A stretch of 54,372 bases of DNA from Nitrospira sp. (GCA_005116835.1 SWDM01000003.1:121303-175674); one strand, 5' to 3'; numbered from the stretch's first letter, positions 42,933 through 52,699 are shown. Translations and numbers: made by a program. Notes: generated from the sequence alone by a model not told the origin.

Positions 42933-44923
42933 GTGACGGTCGGGCGCGCCAACTGTGCCTCAACTGGCACCGTGGCCTCTTTCCGTCGCCAGGCCAGCCG
43001 ATAGCGCCGATCGCTGATGGCCAGAATGCCACCCGCGGCCATGACCAAACAGCCCCCCCAGATCCAATCGATGAATGGCTTGTGGTAGAGCCGCACACTC
43101 CAGGCTCCGCCCTCAAGAGGTTCGCCTAACGACACATACAAATCTCGCAATAACCCCGTCGCAATCGCCGCTTCAGTCATTGTCTGGTTCTGCACGAAGT
43201 AGCGGCGTTTCTCCGGATACATGACCGTTACCTCTTTGCCGTCCTGACTCACGTGAATCGTCCCCCGCGCAGCGACATAGTTCGGGCCGTTCACTTGCTG
43301 GGTTCCGTCAAAACGGAATGTGTAGCCACCGAGTGTCGCAGTCTCGCCAACATTCATTCGGACGTCCTGCTCCGCTTCGAAACCCTTCACCATGGTCACG
43401 CCCACGATAAATAGCGCCACACCCGCATGGGCCACGACCATACCCCAATAGGCGCGCGGCAGCAGAGCCACCCGGCCGCCGATGCTGCCACCGCCCTCCG
43501 CCTGAAGCAGCCGTTCCCGTAAGTCCACGACGATCGTCGCCAGAATCCAGAAAGCCATCAGGAGGCCAAGAGTGACGAGGGGCGTCCATTGGCCCATGAG
43601 CCACGGCACCACTACGGCAGTCACCAGACTGACGCCGAAAGCCCAGCGCAGGCGAATGGCCAAGGCCGGCAGGCTTGCTTGCTTCCATTGAGCCAGTGGC
43701 CCGATCCCCATCAAAAAGATGGCGGGAGTCATCAGAGGAAGAAACACGGTGTCGAAGTACGGCGGGCCAACCGAAATTTTGCCGAGGTCCAAGGCATCCA
43801 AGAACAGCGGATACAAGGTGCCCAAGAGCACAGAACCCAAGGCTGCCACCAGCAACACATTGTTTGCCAGCAACATCCCCTCGCGTGAGATCAGGGCGAA
43901 GCCCCCGCCTAGTCCGACGCGGGGGGCTCTCCAGGCATATAAGACCAGAGAGCCGCCAATCACAATGGCCAAAAAGACGAGAATGAACAGTCCACGTTTC
44001 GGGTCAGTGGCAAACGCATGGACTGAGGTCAGGACACCCGAGCGCACCAAGAAGGTTCCGAGTAGACTGAGCGAAAACGCCATAATGGCAAGCAGCACGC
44101 TCCAGGCTTTAAAGCCGCCACGTTTGTCAGTCACTGCCAGCGAGTGCATTAATGCGGTGCCGGCCAGCCAGGGCATGAACGAGGCATTTTCAACCGGATC
44201 CCAGAACCACCAGCCACCCCATCCCAATTCATAATAGGCCCAGCCGCTCCCCATCGCGACACCCACGGTCATAAAGCACCAGGCCACCGTCGTCCAGGGG
44301 CGTGACCAGCGCGCCCAAGCCGCATCCAGCGTGCCGCCCAGGAGTGCAGCGATGGCAAAAGAAAATGCGACGGAGAATCCTACGTATCCCATGTAGAGCA
44401 TGGGCGGATGGATGACCATTCCTGGATCCTGTAAGAGCGGATTCAAATCCCGCCCGTCGAGGGCCGCCGGGATCAACCGCTCAAACGGATTGGAGACGGT
44501 CAACATGAATAGAAGAAATCCCACACTGACGAGACCCATGACACCCAAGATGCGCGCGCGCATCGCTTCGGGTAGATGCGTGGAGAAAAACGAAACTGCG
44601 ACCATCCAGATGCTGAGGATGAACATCCAGAGCAGCAGTGAGCCCTCATGCGCGCCCCAGATGGCTGCGAGCCGATAGTGCAATGGAAGCTGGGAGTTCG
44701 ACGTGGCCGCAACGTAGAGCACGGAAAAATCTTTGACCGCGAAGGCATACCCCAGACAACAGAAAGCTGTCAGGACTAAGAGGAATTGCCCTCGTGCCGC
44801 CGGCTTGGCGACGGCCATCAGCGAGGAGTTTCGTACTGCGGCGCCATAGATGGGCAGGACTCCCTGCACCACCGCCACGCAGAGCGCAAGAATTAAAGCG
44901 TAATGACCGATTTCTGGAATCAT
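42929..44923 (-). CDS. ccmF: Heme lyase subunit CcmF
   Basis: A 664-residue membrane protein with about fifteen hydrophobic segments that attaches heme to apocytochromes. The tryptophan-rich WWD domain reads WGGWWFWDPVENASFMPW, near residues 231-248. GAHEGSLLLW near residue 90 and the large periplasmic region near the C-terminus are also typical. It sits between ccmE and ccmG. Confidence 0.96.
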   Translation of the reverse strand: MIPEIGHYALILALCVAVVQGVLPIYGAAVRNSSLMAVAKPAARGQFLLVLTAFCCLGYAFAVKDFSVLYVAATSNSQLPLHYRLAAIWGAHEGSLLLWMFILSIWMVAVSFFSTHLPEAMRARILGVMGLVSVGFLLFMLTVSNPFERLIPAALDGRDLNPLLQDPGMVIHPPMLYMGYVGFSVAFSFAIAALLGGTLDAAWARWSRPWTTVAWCFMTVGVAMGSGWAYYELGWGGWWFWDPVENASFMPWLAGTALMHSLAVTDKRGGFKAWSVLLAIMAFSLSLLGTFLVRSGVLTSVHAFATDPKRGLFILVFLAIVIGGSLVLYAWRAPRVGLGGGFALISREGMLLANNVLLVAALGSVLLGTLYPLFLDALDLGKISVGPPYFDTVFLPLMTPAIFLMGIGPLAQWKQASLPALAIRLRWAFGVSLVTAVVVPWLMGQWTPLVTLGLLMAFWILATIVVDLRERLLQAEGGGSIGGRVALLPRAYWGMVVAHAGVALFIVGVTMVKGFEAEQDVRMNVGETATLGGYTFRFDGTQQVNGPNYVAARGTIHVSQDGKEVTVMYPEKRRYFVQNQTMTEAAIATGLLRDLYVSLGEPLEGGAWSVRLYHKPFIDWIWGGCLVMAAGGILAISDRRYRLAWRRKEATVPVEAQLARPTVT

Positions 44924-44931
44924 GTAGGCTC

Positions 44932-45399
44932 CTAGCGTGGATTGACAACCAGTGTGCTGCTGCTCTGCGTCCCTGCGGTCTTGGCCTTGGCGAGGGCGTC
45001 AGCCGCTTCCGGCGGCATGTAGTTTTCATCGTGCTTGGCCAGCACTTCGCTCGCGAAGAAACCGCCATCAGCCCTAAGTTGCCCTTGCGCTACGACACCT
45101 TTGCCCTCTTTAAAAAGGTCCGGCAAGATCCCCTTGAATGTCACCGGCACGCGTTTCGCCATATCCGTTACGACGAAGTGCACAGTCAACCCATCGCCCT
45201 CGCGCGTAAGGCTGCCGGCCTCTACCATCCCGCCGATACGGAAACTGCGGCCCTGGGGCACATCGCCATTGGCGGCTTGCGTCGGCGTATAAAAGAACAC
45301 AAGATTGCTTTGGAATGCATTCAATACCAAGGCCGCCGCCACAGCCAGTGCCACGAGCCCCAGTCCGATGAGGACAAACCGTTTCTGTCGAGGTTTCAT
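44932..45399 (-). CDS. ccmE: Heme chaperone CcmE
   Basis: A 155-residue membrane-anchored periplasmic protein that carries heme covalently. One N-terminal segment (7-28) is followed by an OB-fold. The heme-binding histidine is H123 in [12 protein letters not shown], with the conserved tyrosine four residues on. The HxxxY form, not CxxxY, is the usual bacterial type. It lies 8 bases upstream of ccmF. Confidence 0.96.
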   Translation of the reverse strand: MKPRQKRFVLIGLGLVALAVAAALVLNAFQSNLVFFYTPTQAANGDVPQGRSFRIGGMVEAGSLTREGDGLTVHFVVTDMAKRVPVTFKGILPDLFKEGKGVVAQGQLRADGGFFASEVLAKHDENYMPPEAADALAKAKTAGTQSSSTLVVNPR

Positions 45400-45414
45400 C
45401 GTCTCCGTTTCCTC

Positions 45415-45570
45415 CTACTCCCCATCATGGTTCCCGGCCGCAGCCGCAGACCGCCGCCACAACAGAAGGACTTCCCCCCCCATGCACAAAGCCGCGGCCC
45501 CAAACGAAGTCCACACATATAGGCCATATCCGCCCATCGCGAAAAAATCAGACAGACTCCCCCACTGCAT
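45415..45570 (-). CDS. ccmD: Small membrane protein CcmD
   Basis: A 51-residue protein with one membrane segment (MGGYGLYVWTSFGAAALCMG) and a basic C-terminus, the normal CcmD pattern; it helps release holo-CcmE from CcmABC. The ATG overlaps the TGA of ccmC (TGATG-type), and ccmE begins 15 bases downstream. Confidence 0.85.
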   Translation of the reverse strand: MQWGSLSDFFAMGGYGLYVWTSFGAAALCMGGEVLLLWRRSAAAAGNHDGE

Positions 45571-46331
45571 CAGCGCGCCTCCGCGACATCTGCCATCGAA
45601 GCCTGCTTGCCCCACGACGGTAGTCGTTCTCGATCGGCAATCACGCAGCGTACCCGAGCCAGCGTCACCGCGATGCTGTACATCCAGAAGCCGAACATCA
45701 TCACCAACATGGCCGTCACCATCGTTCCCGCCATCGTCGGCGCCGCCGTAATGCTGACAGAGGCCCCTTGGTGCAACGTATTCCACCACTTCACAGAAAA
45801 GTAGATGATCGGCACATTGACCACTCCCACGAGCGCCAAAACGGCGCTGGCGCGATCGGCGCGTCGCAGGTCATCGATCGACGAGCGAAGCAAAATGATT
45901 CCGATATATTGAAACAGCAAAATCAGTTCCGACGTCAGCCGGGCATCCCACACCCACCAGGCCCCCCACGTCGGTTTACCCCACATCGACCCGGTGAACA
46001 GAGCGAGGAAAGTAAACATCGCCCCGGTAGGAGCGATGGCCTGTGCCATCATGAAGGAGGGCCGCGCATTAAGCCCCAGTCCGATACCGGCCCAGATTGC
46101 CATAATGACGTACAGAAACATGGACATCCAGGCAGCCGGCACATGGACGAAAATAATTCGGTACGCGTCGCCTTGCGTCGCATCGGTCGGCGCCACAAAA
46201 AACCCGATGTAGAGGCCAATTAGAATTAACCCGATCGACACAACGGAAAACCATGGAATCATCCGCCCAGCCAGAAGATGAAAGGCTTGCGGCGACGAGT
46301 ACTTGAACCAATTGATCCCCGTGTTGCTCAT
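45570..46331 (-). CDS. ccmC: Heme handling protein CcmC
   Basis: A 253-residue membrane protein with six hydrophobic segments that loads heme on CcmE. The WWD domain is WGKPTWGAWWVWDARLTSE near residue 120. The start ATG 46331 gives the usual length; the frame extends 21 codons upstream without a ribosome site. It follows ccmB by 10 bases. Confidence 0.95.
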   Translation of the reverse strand: MSNTGINWFKYSSPQAFHLLAGRMIPWFSVVSIGLILIGLYIGFFVAPTDATQGDAYRIIFVHVPAAWMSMFLYVIMAIWAGIGLGLNARPSFMMAQAIAPTGAMFTFLALFTGSMWGKPTWGAWWVWDARLTSELILLFQYIGIILLRSSIDDLRRADRASAVLALVGVVNVPIIYFSVKWWNTLHQGASVSITAAPTMAGTMVTAMLVMMFGFWMYSIAVTLARVRCVIADRERLPSWGKQASMADVAEAR

Positions 46332-46341
46332 AAAGATTGTC

Positions 46342-47025
46342 TTATTCCAATGCAATGCGCAATGCAACAGCTGTGGCCCAGGGCGCAAACGCAAGCGAGA
46401 GCAGAAAACAGGCCCCGAGCAACGACAGATTCGCTTCGCTGCCGACTCCGGCCAAACTATTCGTGACGGCGCCGGCTCCGAAGATCAGCACCGGAATAAA
46501 AAGTGGAAGCACGAGGAGTGCAACCAGCAAACCGCTCCCCCGCAACCCGAGAGTCAACGCTGCCCCGATAGCCCCAATCATACTCAACGTCGGCGTACCA
46601 AGCAAGAGCGATAACGTCAACACCACCAAGGAGTCCCCACTCAAGCCGAACTGCAAACCCAGGAGAGGCGAGAGGAGAACCACCGGCAAGCCAGAGATTA
46701 CCCAGTGGGAGAATACCTTCCCAACGACCAACACTGCCAGAGGTTGAGGTATCAAGAGCGTCTGTTCCAGCACACCATCGAGATAGTCAGCCGTAAAGAG
46801 GCGCCCAAGCGACAAGAGGCACGCCAGCAAAGCCGTGACCCAAAGCACCCCGGAGGCAATCATCCTCAGAACCGCCGGCTCCGGTCCGACTCCTAACGGA
46901 AAGAGGCTTGCGACGATGACGACGAAAAACACCGACATCGCCACATCCGAACGATGTCGCATGGCCAGCAGAAGATCGCGCCGGACAACACCCCGCAATG
47001 CCTCGCTCATGCTGGGCTGGCTCAT
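46342..47025 (-). CDS. ccmB: Heme exporter subunit CcmB
   Basis: A 227-residue ABC-2-type permease with six hydrophobic segments, working with CcmA and CcmC in release of heme-loaded CcmE. The opening VVRRDLLLAMRHRSDVAMSVFFV and the DGVLEQTLLIPQPL motif are typical. ATG 47025 overlaps the ccmA stop as ATGA; the long frame above it is the shadow of ccmA. Confidence 0.93.
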   Translation of the reverse strand: MSQPSMSEALRGVVRRDLLLAMRHRSDVAMSVFFVVIVASLFPLGVGPEPAVLRMIASGVLWVTALLACLLSLGRLFTADYLDGVLEQTLLIPQPLAVLVVGKVFSHWVISGLPVVLLSPLLGLQFGLSGDSLVVLTLSLLLGTPTLSMIGAIGAALTLGLRGSGLLVALLVLPLFIPVLIFGAGAVTNSLAGVGSEANLSLLGACFLLSLAFAPWATAVALRIALE

Positions 47026-47642
47026 CGAGTCAGCCTCAGTTGTTGGACAAAATCGGGAGGGATGGCAATGTCCTGGTGCGTAGCAACAACCACCATGCCG
47101 CCGTGACTCAGATGCGCATGCAGACGCTGGGTCAAATAGTTTGTGGCCGTTACATCGAGCGAAGCGAACGGCTCGTCTAACAGCCATAACGGACGGGTTG
47201 AAAGCCAGAGACGCGCCAGAGCCACGCGGCGCTTTTGTCCTTGCGACAACACCCTCGTCGGCAGACGATGGACCGGTCGCGCAAGGCCGACGGCCTCCAA
47301 CGCCTTGGGCACAGCTCCACCGGCGCATTCATCGCCGGCCAGGCAGGCGGAAACCGTAAGGTTTTCAACCGGAGTTAGCTCGTCCTTGATTCCGTTGAGG
47401 TGCCCGACATAGGTCAGTTGGGCGCTATAGAGTTCCTTGAGCTGGCGGATGTCCTTCCCTTCCCAGAGGATTGTGCCTCGATCTGGGGACAACAGACCGC
47501 AGAGCATACGAAGAAAGCTGGTTTTCCCGCTGCCGTTCTCCCCGACCACAGCCAGCAAGGTTCCAGGCTTGACCGTCACACTGACGTCGGAGAACAGCTG
47601 CCGTTCCCCGCGACTACCGCTCAGTGCAACGGTTTGAAACAT
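47022..47642 (-). CDS. ccmA: Heme exporter ATP-binding subunit CcmA
   Basis: A 206-residue ABC ATPase with Walker A GENGSGKTS, signature LSQGQKRRVALARL and Walker B LWLLDEPFASLD. It is the first gene of the leftward ccm operon. ATG 47642 gives the normal family length; upstream starts up to 47783 add 47 residues without similarity. Confidence 0.93.
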   Translation of the reverse strand: MFQTVALSGSRGERQLFSDVSVTVKPGTLLAVVGENGSGKTSFLRMLCGLLSPDRGTILWEGKDIRQLKELYSAQLTYVGHLNGIKDELTPVENLTVSACLAGDECAGGAVPKALEAVGLARPVHRLPTRVLSQGQKRRVALARLWLSTRPLWLLDEPFASLDVTATNYLTQRLHAHLSHGGMVVVATHQDIAIPPDFVQQLRLTR

Positions 47643-48267
47643 ATTGGGAGAGATCCTACCGGAACGGAAGTAAATGAATTGCCGTAATGTCGAATAGTAC
47701 AGAAACCTGCTGTCTCCTGGGGTAATTTCGACATCGCTCGGCACATTGACAGACATGTCGGTTGGTGACGCAGCAATCCACACGCACGATCGATGTCACG
47801 GTATGTCAACTTGAGGCCTCACGAAAGGGAGCAACCGTCTGTTCCGCAATTGTCGCCCATCCGATACCGTCAAGTCAAAGACGGTTTGTCCCGGTTCGGC
47901 ATGAACCTCTAGTGACGAACCTTCTTTGAAGCCCTGCTAGGCACTTAAGACTCATTTACCCTGGTCGTTCCTGCTGCAAACAAGGCCGCCACACTTGGCA
48001 GCTATACCCGAGTCACAAACACAATGCGAAGAATGCCCGTTGCCGCACCGCTATGATGCCGATAACTACAGCTCGTACCTAATAGCCGGGACAGACCAAC
48101 CAGCAGGAAACATGGTCCATTTTTTTTTGCTTGCCTTGCACCAGGGGAAGGGGGGTAGAATCTTGCCCCGTCTTAGTGGCATCATGGTGGCATGCCTCAT
48201 GTGGCATGTCGTAACTCACGTCATCCAAAATGGGATCGCTGAGCTGAACGAAACAGCGAGGCGTCGC
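47643..48267. other. divergent regulatory region between ccm and the copper/amo block
   Basis: About 625 bases between the leftward ccm operon and the rightward paralogue genes. Promoters in both directions must lie here. A frame is open rightward from 47995 but its part before 48268 has no recognisable content. A T8-9 run lies at 48120-48130 and TAGAAT at 48157. I see no clear complete promoter. Confidence 0.4.
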
Positions 48268-48888
48268 ATGGTCAAAAACAGGAGGTTCCGGCACACTATG
48301 ACGATAAGGCAAGTGATAGGGGCAGGCTTTATGGTGCTCATTCTTCTTGCCGCACTGTATCATCCTGAAATCGCTGCTGCGCATGGAGCAGCGACTGGAG
48401 AAGACGACCCGTGCTTGCGCAAGGTAGGTGAGCGCGTAGTGCATTTCAGCGCTTATCAGCCCCAGTACGAGCTAAAAGGACAGTACTGCACCGACATTCC
48501 TAAGGAAGGAGACACCTTCCTCGTCATAGACCTCGTGGACCCGGCGTTACGCACCGAGCCGGTCGGCATGCGAGTCATGAAGGGGAACGGCTCCAACGAC
48601 AAGGAAGATCAGATCGTGGCAGACATTCGTCCGAGCACCCACCCGGACGGAGTGCTCAGGGGCGAAGCCAGGCTGGATGAGGGCATCTACACCGTCACCA
48701 TTTCGTCGGAGAATCAGAATCTGATGCGGCACCCGCAGTATCTGTTGCGGGTACATATGGTCGATTACCAGAAGCTAGTGCGTACCGTGGGGGTACCTTT
48801 GCTGGGAGTGCTATTCGTGGCCTTCCTCGTGTACAAGCTCATACGGTCGAAGTGGTTGCGGAATCGATTGGCAGCCCGACGTGCGTAA
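48268..48888 (+). CDS. Membrane-anchored periplasmic protein, paralogue 1 of 3
   Basis: About 206 residues: signal peptide or anchor (about residues 14-33, ending AAAHG), a periplasmic domain, and a C-terminal membrane segment (about 178-197) with a basic tail. The domain starts DDPCLRKVGERVVHFSAYQP and has YCTDIP about 15 residues on, the Cys-His-Cys pattern shared with the next two genes. ATG 48268 and ATG 48298 are both possible. The family is unknown to me; placement with copCD next to amoC suggests copper handling or AMO assembly. Confidence 0.75.
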   Translation: MVKNRRFRHTMTIRQVIGAGFMVLILLAALYHPEIAAAHGAATGEDDPCLRKVGERVVHFSAYQPQYELKGQYCTDIPKEGDTFLVIDLVDPALRTEPVGMRVMKGNGSNDKEDQIVADIRPSTHPDGVLRGEARLDEGIYTVTISSENQNLMRHPQYLLRVHMVDYQKLVRTVGVPLLGVLFVAFLVYKLIRSKWLRNRLAARRA

Positions 48889-48946
48889 AACGCCGGGCGA
48901 TCCGACCCGCTAACACATGGTTTTATATTCGAGAGGGAGGATACTG

Positions 48947-49531
48947 ATGATGGCTGTGCAAATGCTGAAATCTGTCGGCTTGTGCGTTTTGATGATAGCA
49001 ATCGGGATGCCGCTCTTCTCAACACAAGCCCAGGCTCACGGAGGGCTGGCTCTGGCAGAGGACATGTGCAGACTCACGATCGGCCCGTATAACATGCACT
49101 TTACCGGCTATCAGCCTGATGCCACACGCAATAAGGAGTTCTGCGAGGACATCCCCGCGACCGGTCGCACGGTCGTGGTGCTTGACTATATGGAAGACGC
49201 CCTCCGCCCGTTGCCCACCGAGGTTCGGATCATCAAAGATACGGGGTCGGAGCAAGATCTTCAGGCCGTCACGGTGCTTCACCTGCCGCCCAAAGTCTAC
49301 CCTGCCGGCTCGGTTAATTTTGAATATAACTTTGACCAGCCCGGCAAATTTATCGGTCTGGTTACCGTGGGTGATAAGCATGTATCTCGATTCCCTTTCT
49401 CTGTCGGGGAAACGAAAATATGGCTGCCGCCCACCTACTTTTTAATCGCGTTTGCAGGGGTTGCTGTCGTCGGACTGGTCTTCTTTGCCATGCGCGGGCG
49501 TGGCAAAAATACTAGCAACACTGTTTCGTAG
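48947..49531 (+). CDS. Membrane-anchored periplasmic protein, paralogue 2 of 3
   Basis: A 194-residue protein with signal peptide (ending AQAHG near 28), periplasmic domain and C-terminal membrane segment (about 164-184). The start of the domain, MCRLTIGPYNMHFTGYQP, and FCEDIPATGRTVVVLDYMED match the third paralogue closely (VVVLD, VIKDTGSEQDLQAVT are almost the same). Histidines follow the signal cleavage site directly, as in CopC. ATG 48947 has GGGAGG six bases upstream. No family name can be given. Confidence 0.8.
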   Translation: MMAVQMLKSVGLCVLMIAIGMPLFSTQAQAHGGLALAEDMCRLTIGPYNMHFTGYQPDATRNKEFCEDIPATGRTVVVLDYMEDALRPLPTEVRIIKDTGSEQDLQAVTVLHLPPKVYPAGSVNFEYNFDQPGKFIGLVTVGDKHVSRFPFSVGETKIWLPPTYFLIAFAGVAVVGLVFFAMRGRGKNTSNTVS

Positions 49532-49629
49532 ACGGCTGGCCATCGATCCAAGGTGCCGGCGCAGGTGGATGTCCAGCTCGACGAAAACATTGAGACAACT
49601 TCGGAAAATTAACGCAAGAAGGATACTAG

Positions 49630-50223
49630 ATGATGTCGTTGCGATCACTACTGAAACCAGTGGTTATGTGTTGCTGGATCCTGGCGATCGGGATTCCACT
49701 CAGCGCGCAAGCCCAGCACTTTCACGAATTGGACAAAAATTTCTGCATACTGAAGTTCGGGCCCTACGGTATGCACCTTACTGAATATCAGCCCGACATC
49801 TCGGACCGGCAGGAACTTTGCGGAGACATTCCATCGATCGGCCGCACGGTGGTAGTGCTCGACTTTATCGAGGGAGACCTCCGCTCGTTGCCCGTCGAGG
49901 TCCGGGTCATCAAGGATACGGGTTCGGAGCAGGATCTTCAGGCCATTACGATCATTCATATACCGGCCAAGGTCTACCCCGGGGGGTTCATTAATTTCGA
50001 ACATAACTTCGAACAGCCTGGCAAATTCATCGGTGTAGTCACGGTTAACGGCAAGGAGATACATGTCGCCCGGTTTCCGATCTCAGTTGAAGAAGGCGGA
50101 GTGGTTTCGCACCTCATGCATTACATGATGGTCATAGTCCCACTCGCAGTAATTGGCGGCGGCGCGGCGATTTTCTTTTTACTGCGCGGCCGGCGTAAGC
50201 CCTCGGCTAGCGCCGTTTCGTAA
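49630..50223 (+). CDS. Membrane-anchored periplasmic protein, paralogue 3 of 3
   Basis: A 197-residue protein with the same plan: signal peptide (ending AQAQH near 29), domain with FCILKFGPYGMHLTEYQP and LCGDIPSIGRTVVVLDF, then a C-terminal membrane segment (about 163-184) and a basic tail. The mature N-terminus HFHEL is histidine-rich and could bind copper. It lies 53 bases before copC. Paralogues 2 and 3 are closer to each other than to paralogue 1. Confidence 0.8.
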   Translation: MMSLRSLLKPVVMCCWILAIGIPLSAQAQHFHELDKNFCILKFGPYGMHLTEYQPDISDRQELCGDIPSIGRTVVVLDFIEGDLRSLPVEVRVIKDTGSEQDLQAITIIHIPAKVYPGGFINFEHNFEQPGKFIGVVTVNGKEIHVARFPISVEEGGVVSHLMHYMMVIVPLAVIGGGAAIFFLLRGRRKPSASAVS

Positions 50224-50276
50224 GCACATCGGTTGCCGGATGTCCGCGCAGTAGTCAATGATGAAAAGGAGATCCG

Positions 50277-50681
50277 ATGAAATCGTGGGCGGCTCTCACA
50301 TTGAAGAACGCAGCAGTGGGCGCAGCGATGGTGATGGCATTGTGCGCCAGCGCCGGGGCAGCGTTGGCGCATTCGATGCTGGTCAAGGCAGAGCCGCCGC
50401 GCCGGGCTGTCCTCGCCCAAGCGCCACCACAAGTACAACTCTGGTTCAACGAGGAGATTGAAGGCGACTATGCATCGCTGGTGGTGCTCGACGCCGAGAA
50501 ACATCCCGTAACCGAAATCAAACCCACACTGGCTCCCGATGACCGGAAATCCATCGTTCTACCGTTGCCGGAGTTGATGCCTGGAAAGTATTCAGTGAAG
50601 TTTCGGGTGCTATCGGTGGACGGCCATGTGGTGGAATCGTACTTCGACTTCACTGTAAAGGGTAAAGCGCAAAAGAAATGA
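50277..50681 (+). CDS. copC: Periplasmic copper-binding protein CopC
   Basis: A 134-residue protein with signal peptide (about 30 residues, ending AALAHS). The mature protein begins with histidine, the amino-terminal copper(II) ligand, and DGHVVES near 117 supplies the second histidine. The beta-barrel pattern is normal and the Met-rich copper(I) motif is absent. ATG 50277 follows AAGGAG. It overlaps copD by four bases. Confidence 0.93.
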   Translation: MKSWAALTLKNAAVGAAMVMALCASAGAALAHSMLVKAEPPRRAVLAQAPPQVQLWFNEEIEGDYASLVVLDAEKHPVTEIKPTLAPDDRKSIVLPLPELMPGKYSVKFRVLSVDGHVVESYFDFTVKGKAQKK

Positions 50682-52699
50682 TCGAGGTCATCGGCGCGCT
50701 GTTCCGCTGGCTGCAGCTTGCGTCCAACATGATCCTGATCGGCGGCTGCGTCTTTCTTGCGATCGCTTGGCGCGCACGAACTACGTTCAATGCCCCATGG
50801 TTTGCCCGCTTGGAGCGGGCCTTGCCATGGCTGGCGGTCACGCTTCTGTTGGGATTACTCGGTTTGCTGGCCACGACTACAGCGCAGGCCACGGGTGTGG
50901 CCGAAAATGCCTGGCGGCCGGGATCCTGGCTGGAACTCCTACAAAAAACCCGAATAGGCCTCATCTGGAAAGTGCGCGCGGCCCTTGCACTTCTCGTGTT
51001 CGGGGTGGCCCTTTATATCCGGTTCTCACATCGAGCCCGCTGGCAGTATGCACTGTATGCGACGGCCGCAGCACTCACGCTGGCTGCCGGATCGCTCGCA
51101 AGCCATGCCTCAGCTGATGAACTGTCCGTAACATCGGTACTGCCTTACGCGCTGCACACCGTTCTGGCGAGCGTCTGGTTCGGCGGCCTGCCGGCTTTTC
51201 TCACAGTGTTGTTTGCCGCCACGGGAAAACAAACAGGCGAGGCAACGGATCAGCTCGGTATCCAGCCCCTAAAACATTTCTCGAAAATGGCATTGCCCGT
51301 GATGATCGCGGTGGTGGCCACGGGCATCATCGTCGCCGATCGCATGGTGGACACGAGTTATGCCTCGCTGTTCGCGACAAGCTACGGCTGGTTTCTCAAT
51401 ACAAAGCTCGTGCTGCTTACAGCGATTCTCATAATCGCCGCGCGCGCGCGCTTCGTCTGGCTGCCAGCGCTCAGCCAAAATGAGGCTGTGGCTGCAGATG
51501 GCGGGCGCAAGCTTCGAAAATGGGTCACACTCGAAGTCCTGCTCGCATCAGCGTTGGTATTGGCGGCAACCCTATTGGCGAATGCCGTGCCGGCCAAGCA
51601 TACCGTCATTGAAGATTGGCCCTTTCCGTTCCGCTTCTCCATCGACGCCACATGGGGTGACATGAGCGTAATGGTCCGTACAGGGATCGGGGTGATACTG
51701 CTGATCCTGGCGGGCGGATCAATCCTGCTCGGTCGGCGGAAACACTGGGGAACAAGATGGCGCATTGCCATCCCGATCGCGCTGGCTACCTGTGCCCTGG
51801 CCATCGCGTTGCCCTCCCTTGCCACTCAAGCTTTTCCGGAAACCTACCGCAAGACGCCTGTTCCATTCGATTCAATTTCCGTCTCCAACGGCGCGGCTCT
51901 ATTCACCTCAAACTGTGTGCCCTGCCACGGCCCCCAAGCCAAGGGCAATGGTGTACTGGCCAAAACCTTCACCATACAGCCAGTAGACCTGCTCACGGAG
52001 CCACACACGGCCAAGCACACCGCAGGGGATTTCTTCCACTGGCTGAGCTACGGTATTCCCGGTACCGGCATGCCGGCGTTTGCAGATAAACTCTCGGAAG
52101 AGGATCGTTGGGATCTGGTGAACTTTCTCCATGCCACTTCCCGCGGCTATCAAGCTCGCCTCATTAACCCTTATGTCGCCACCAATCAGCCCTACATGGC
52201 TCCGCAGAACTTCTCTTACTCCGCGCATGATGGCACGAGTGGTACGTTGAAGGACTTTCGCCGGCAGAAAACGTTACTGCTGGTCCTGTTTTCGTGGCCT
52301 GAGTCGCGCGCAAGGCTCGATCAGTTGCGGCTGGCGCACTCCACACTAAGCGGCGGCAACACGGTAGTTCTCGCCGCATCGGTGAATGATCTCAACCCCG
52401 AAGATCTTGCGGCGATCACAGCCGATATGCCGTTCCTAGTGGCGACGCAGGGCGCTCAGGAGATCACGCGTAGCTACGCCCTGTTTCGTAGAACCCTCAG
52501 CAATCCCGATCTGGCAGGCGAGGGAACCTCACCGAAGCACATGGAATTCCTGATCGACCGTTACGGCTATCTGCGGGCACGCTGGATTCCTGCCGTGGAC
52601 GGTCCAGGATGGACGGACATCGGAGAATTAACGCGGCAGATCGAGCAACTTAACCGGGAGAAGGAGATCAAACCTCCGCCAGACGACCATGTCCATTGA
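50678..52699 (+). CDS. copD: CopD-type copper membrane protein fused to cytochrome c and thioredoxin-like domains
   Basis: A 673-residue fusion. Residues 1-300 are CopD with about eight membrane segments; two more follow at about 330-390. A cytochrome c domain comes next, with CVPCH at 413-417 and a methionine ligand candidate in GTGMPAF near 465. Residues about 515-660 have a thioredoxin/SCO-like pattern (TLLLVLFSWPESRARLDQL, FLIDRYGYLRARW) without the CxxC. The tail DDHVH could bind metal. CopD normally ends near 300. The fusion suggests redox-coupled copper import or delivery to AMO. Confidence 0.88.
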   Translation: MIEVIGALFRWLQLASNMILIGGCVFLAIAWRARTTFNAPWFARLERALPWLAVTLLLGLLGLLATTTAQATGVAENAWRPGSWLELLQKTRIGLIWKVRAALALLVFGVALYIRFSHRARWQYALYATAAALTLAAGSLASHASADELSVTSVLPYALHTVLASVWFGGLPAFLTVLFAATGKQTGEATDQLGIQPLKHFSKMALPVMIAVVATGIIVADRMVDTSYASLFATSYGWFLNTKLVLLTAILIIAARARFVWLPALSQNEAVAADGGRKLRKWVTLEVLLASALVLAATLLANAVPAKHTVIEDWPFPFRFSIDATWGDMSVMVRTGIGVILLILAGGSILLGRRKHWGTRWRIAIPIALATCALAIALPSLATQAFPETYRKTPVPFDSISVSNGAALFTSNCVPCHGPQAKGNGVLAKTFTIQPVDLLTEPHTAKHTAGDFFHWLSYGIPGTGMPAFADKLSEEDRWDLVNFLHATSRGYQARLINPYVATNQPYMAPQNFSYSAHDGTSGTLKDFRRQKTLLLVLFSWPESRARLDQLRLAHSTLSGGNTVVLAASVNDLNPEDLAAITADMPFLVATQGAQEITRSYALFRRTLSNPDLAGEGTSPKHMEFLIDRYGYLRARWIPAVDGPGWTDIGELTRQIEQLNREKEIKPPPDDHVH

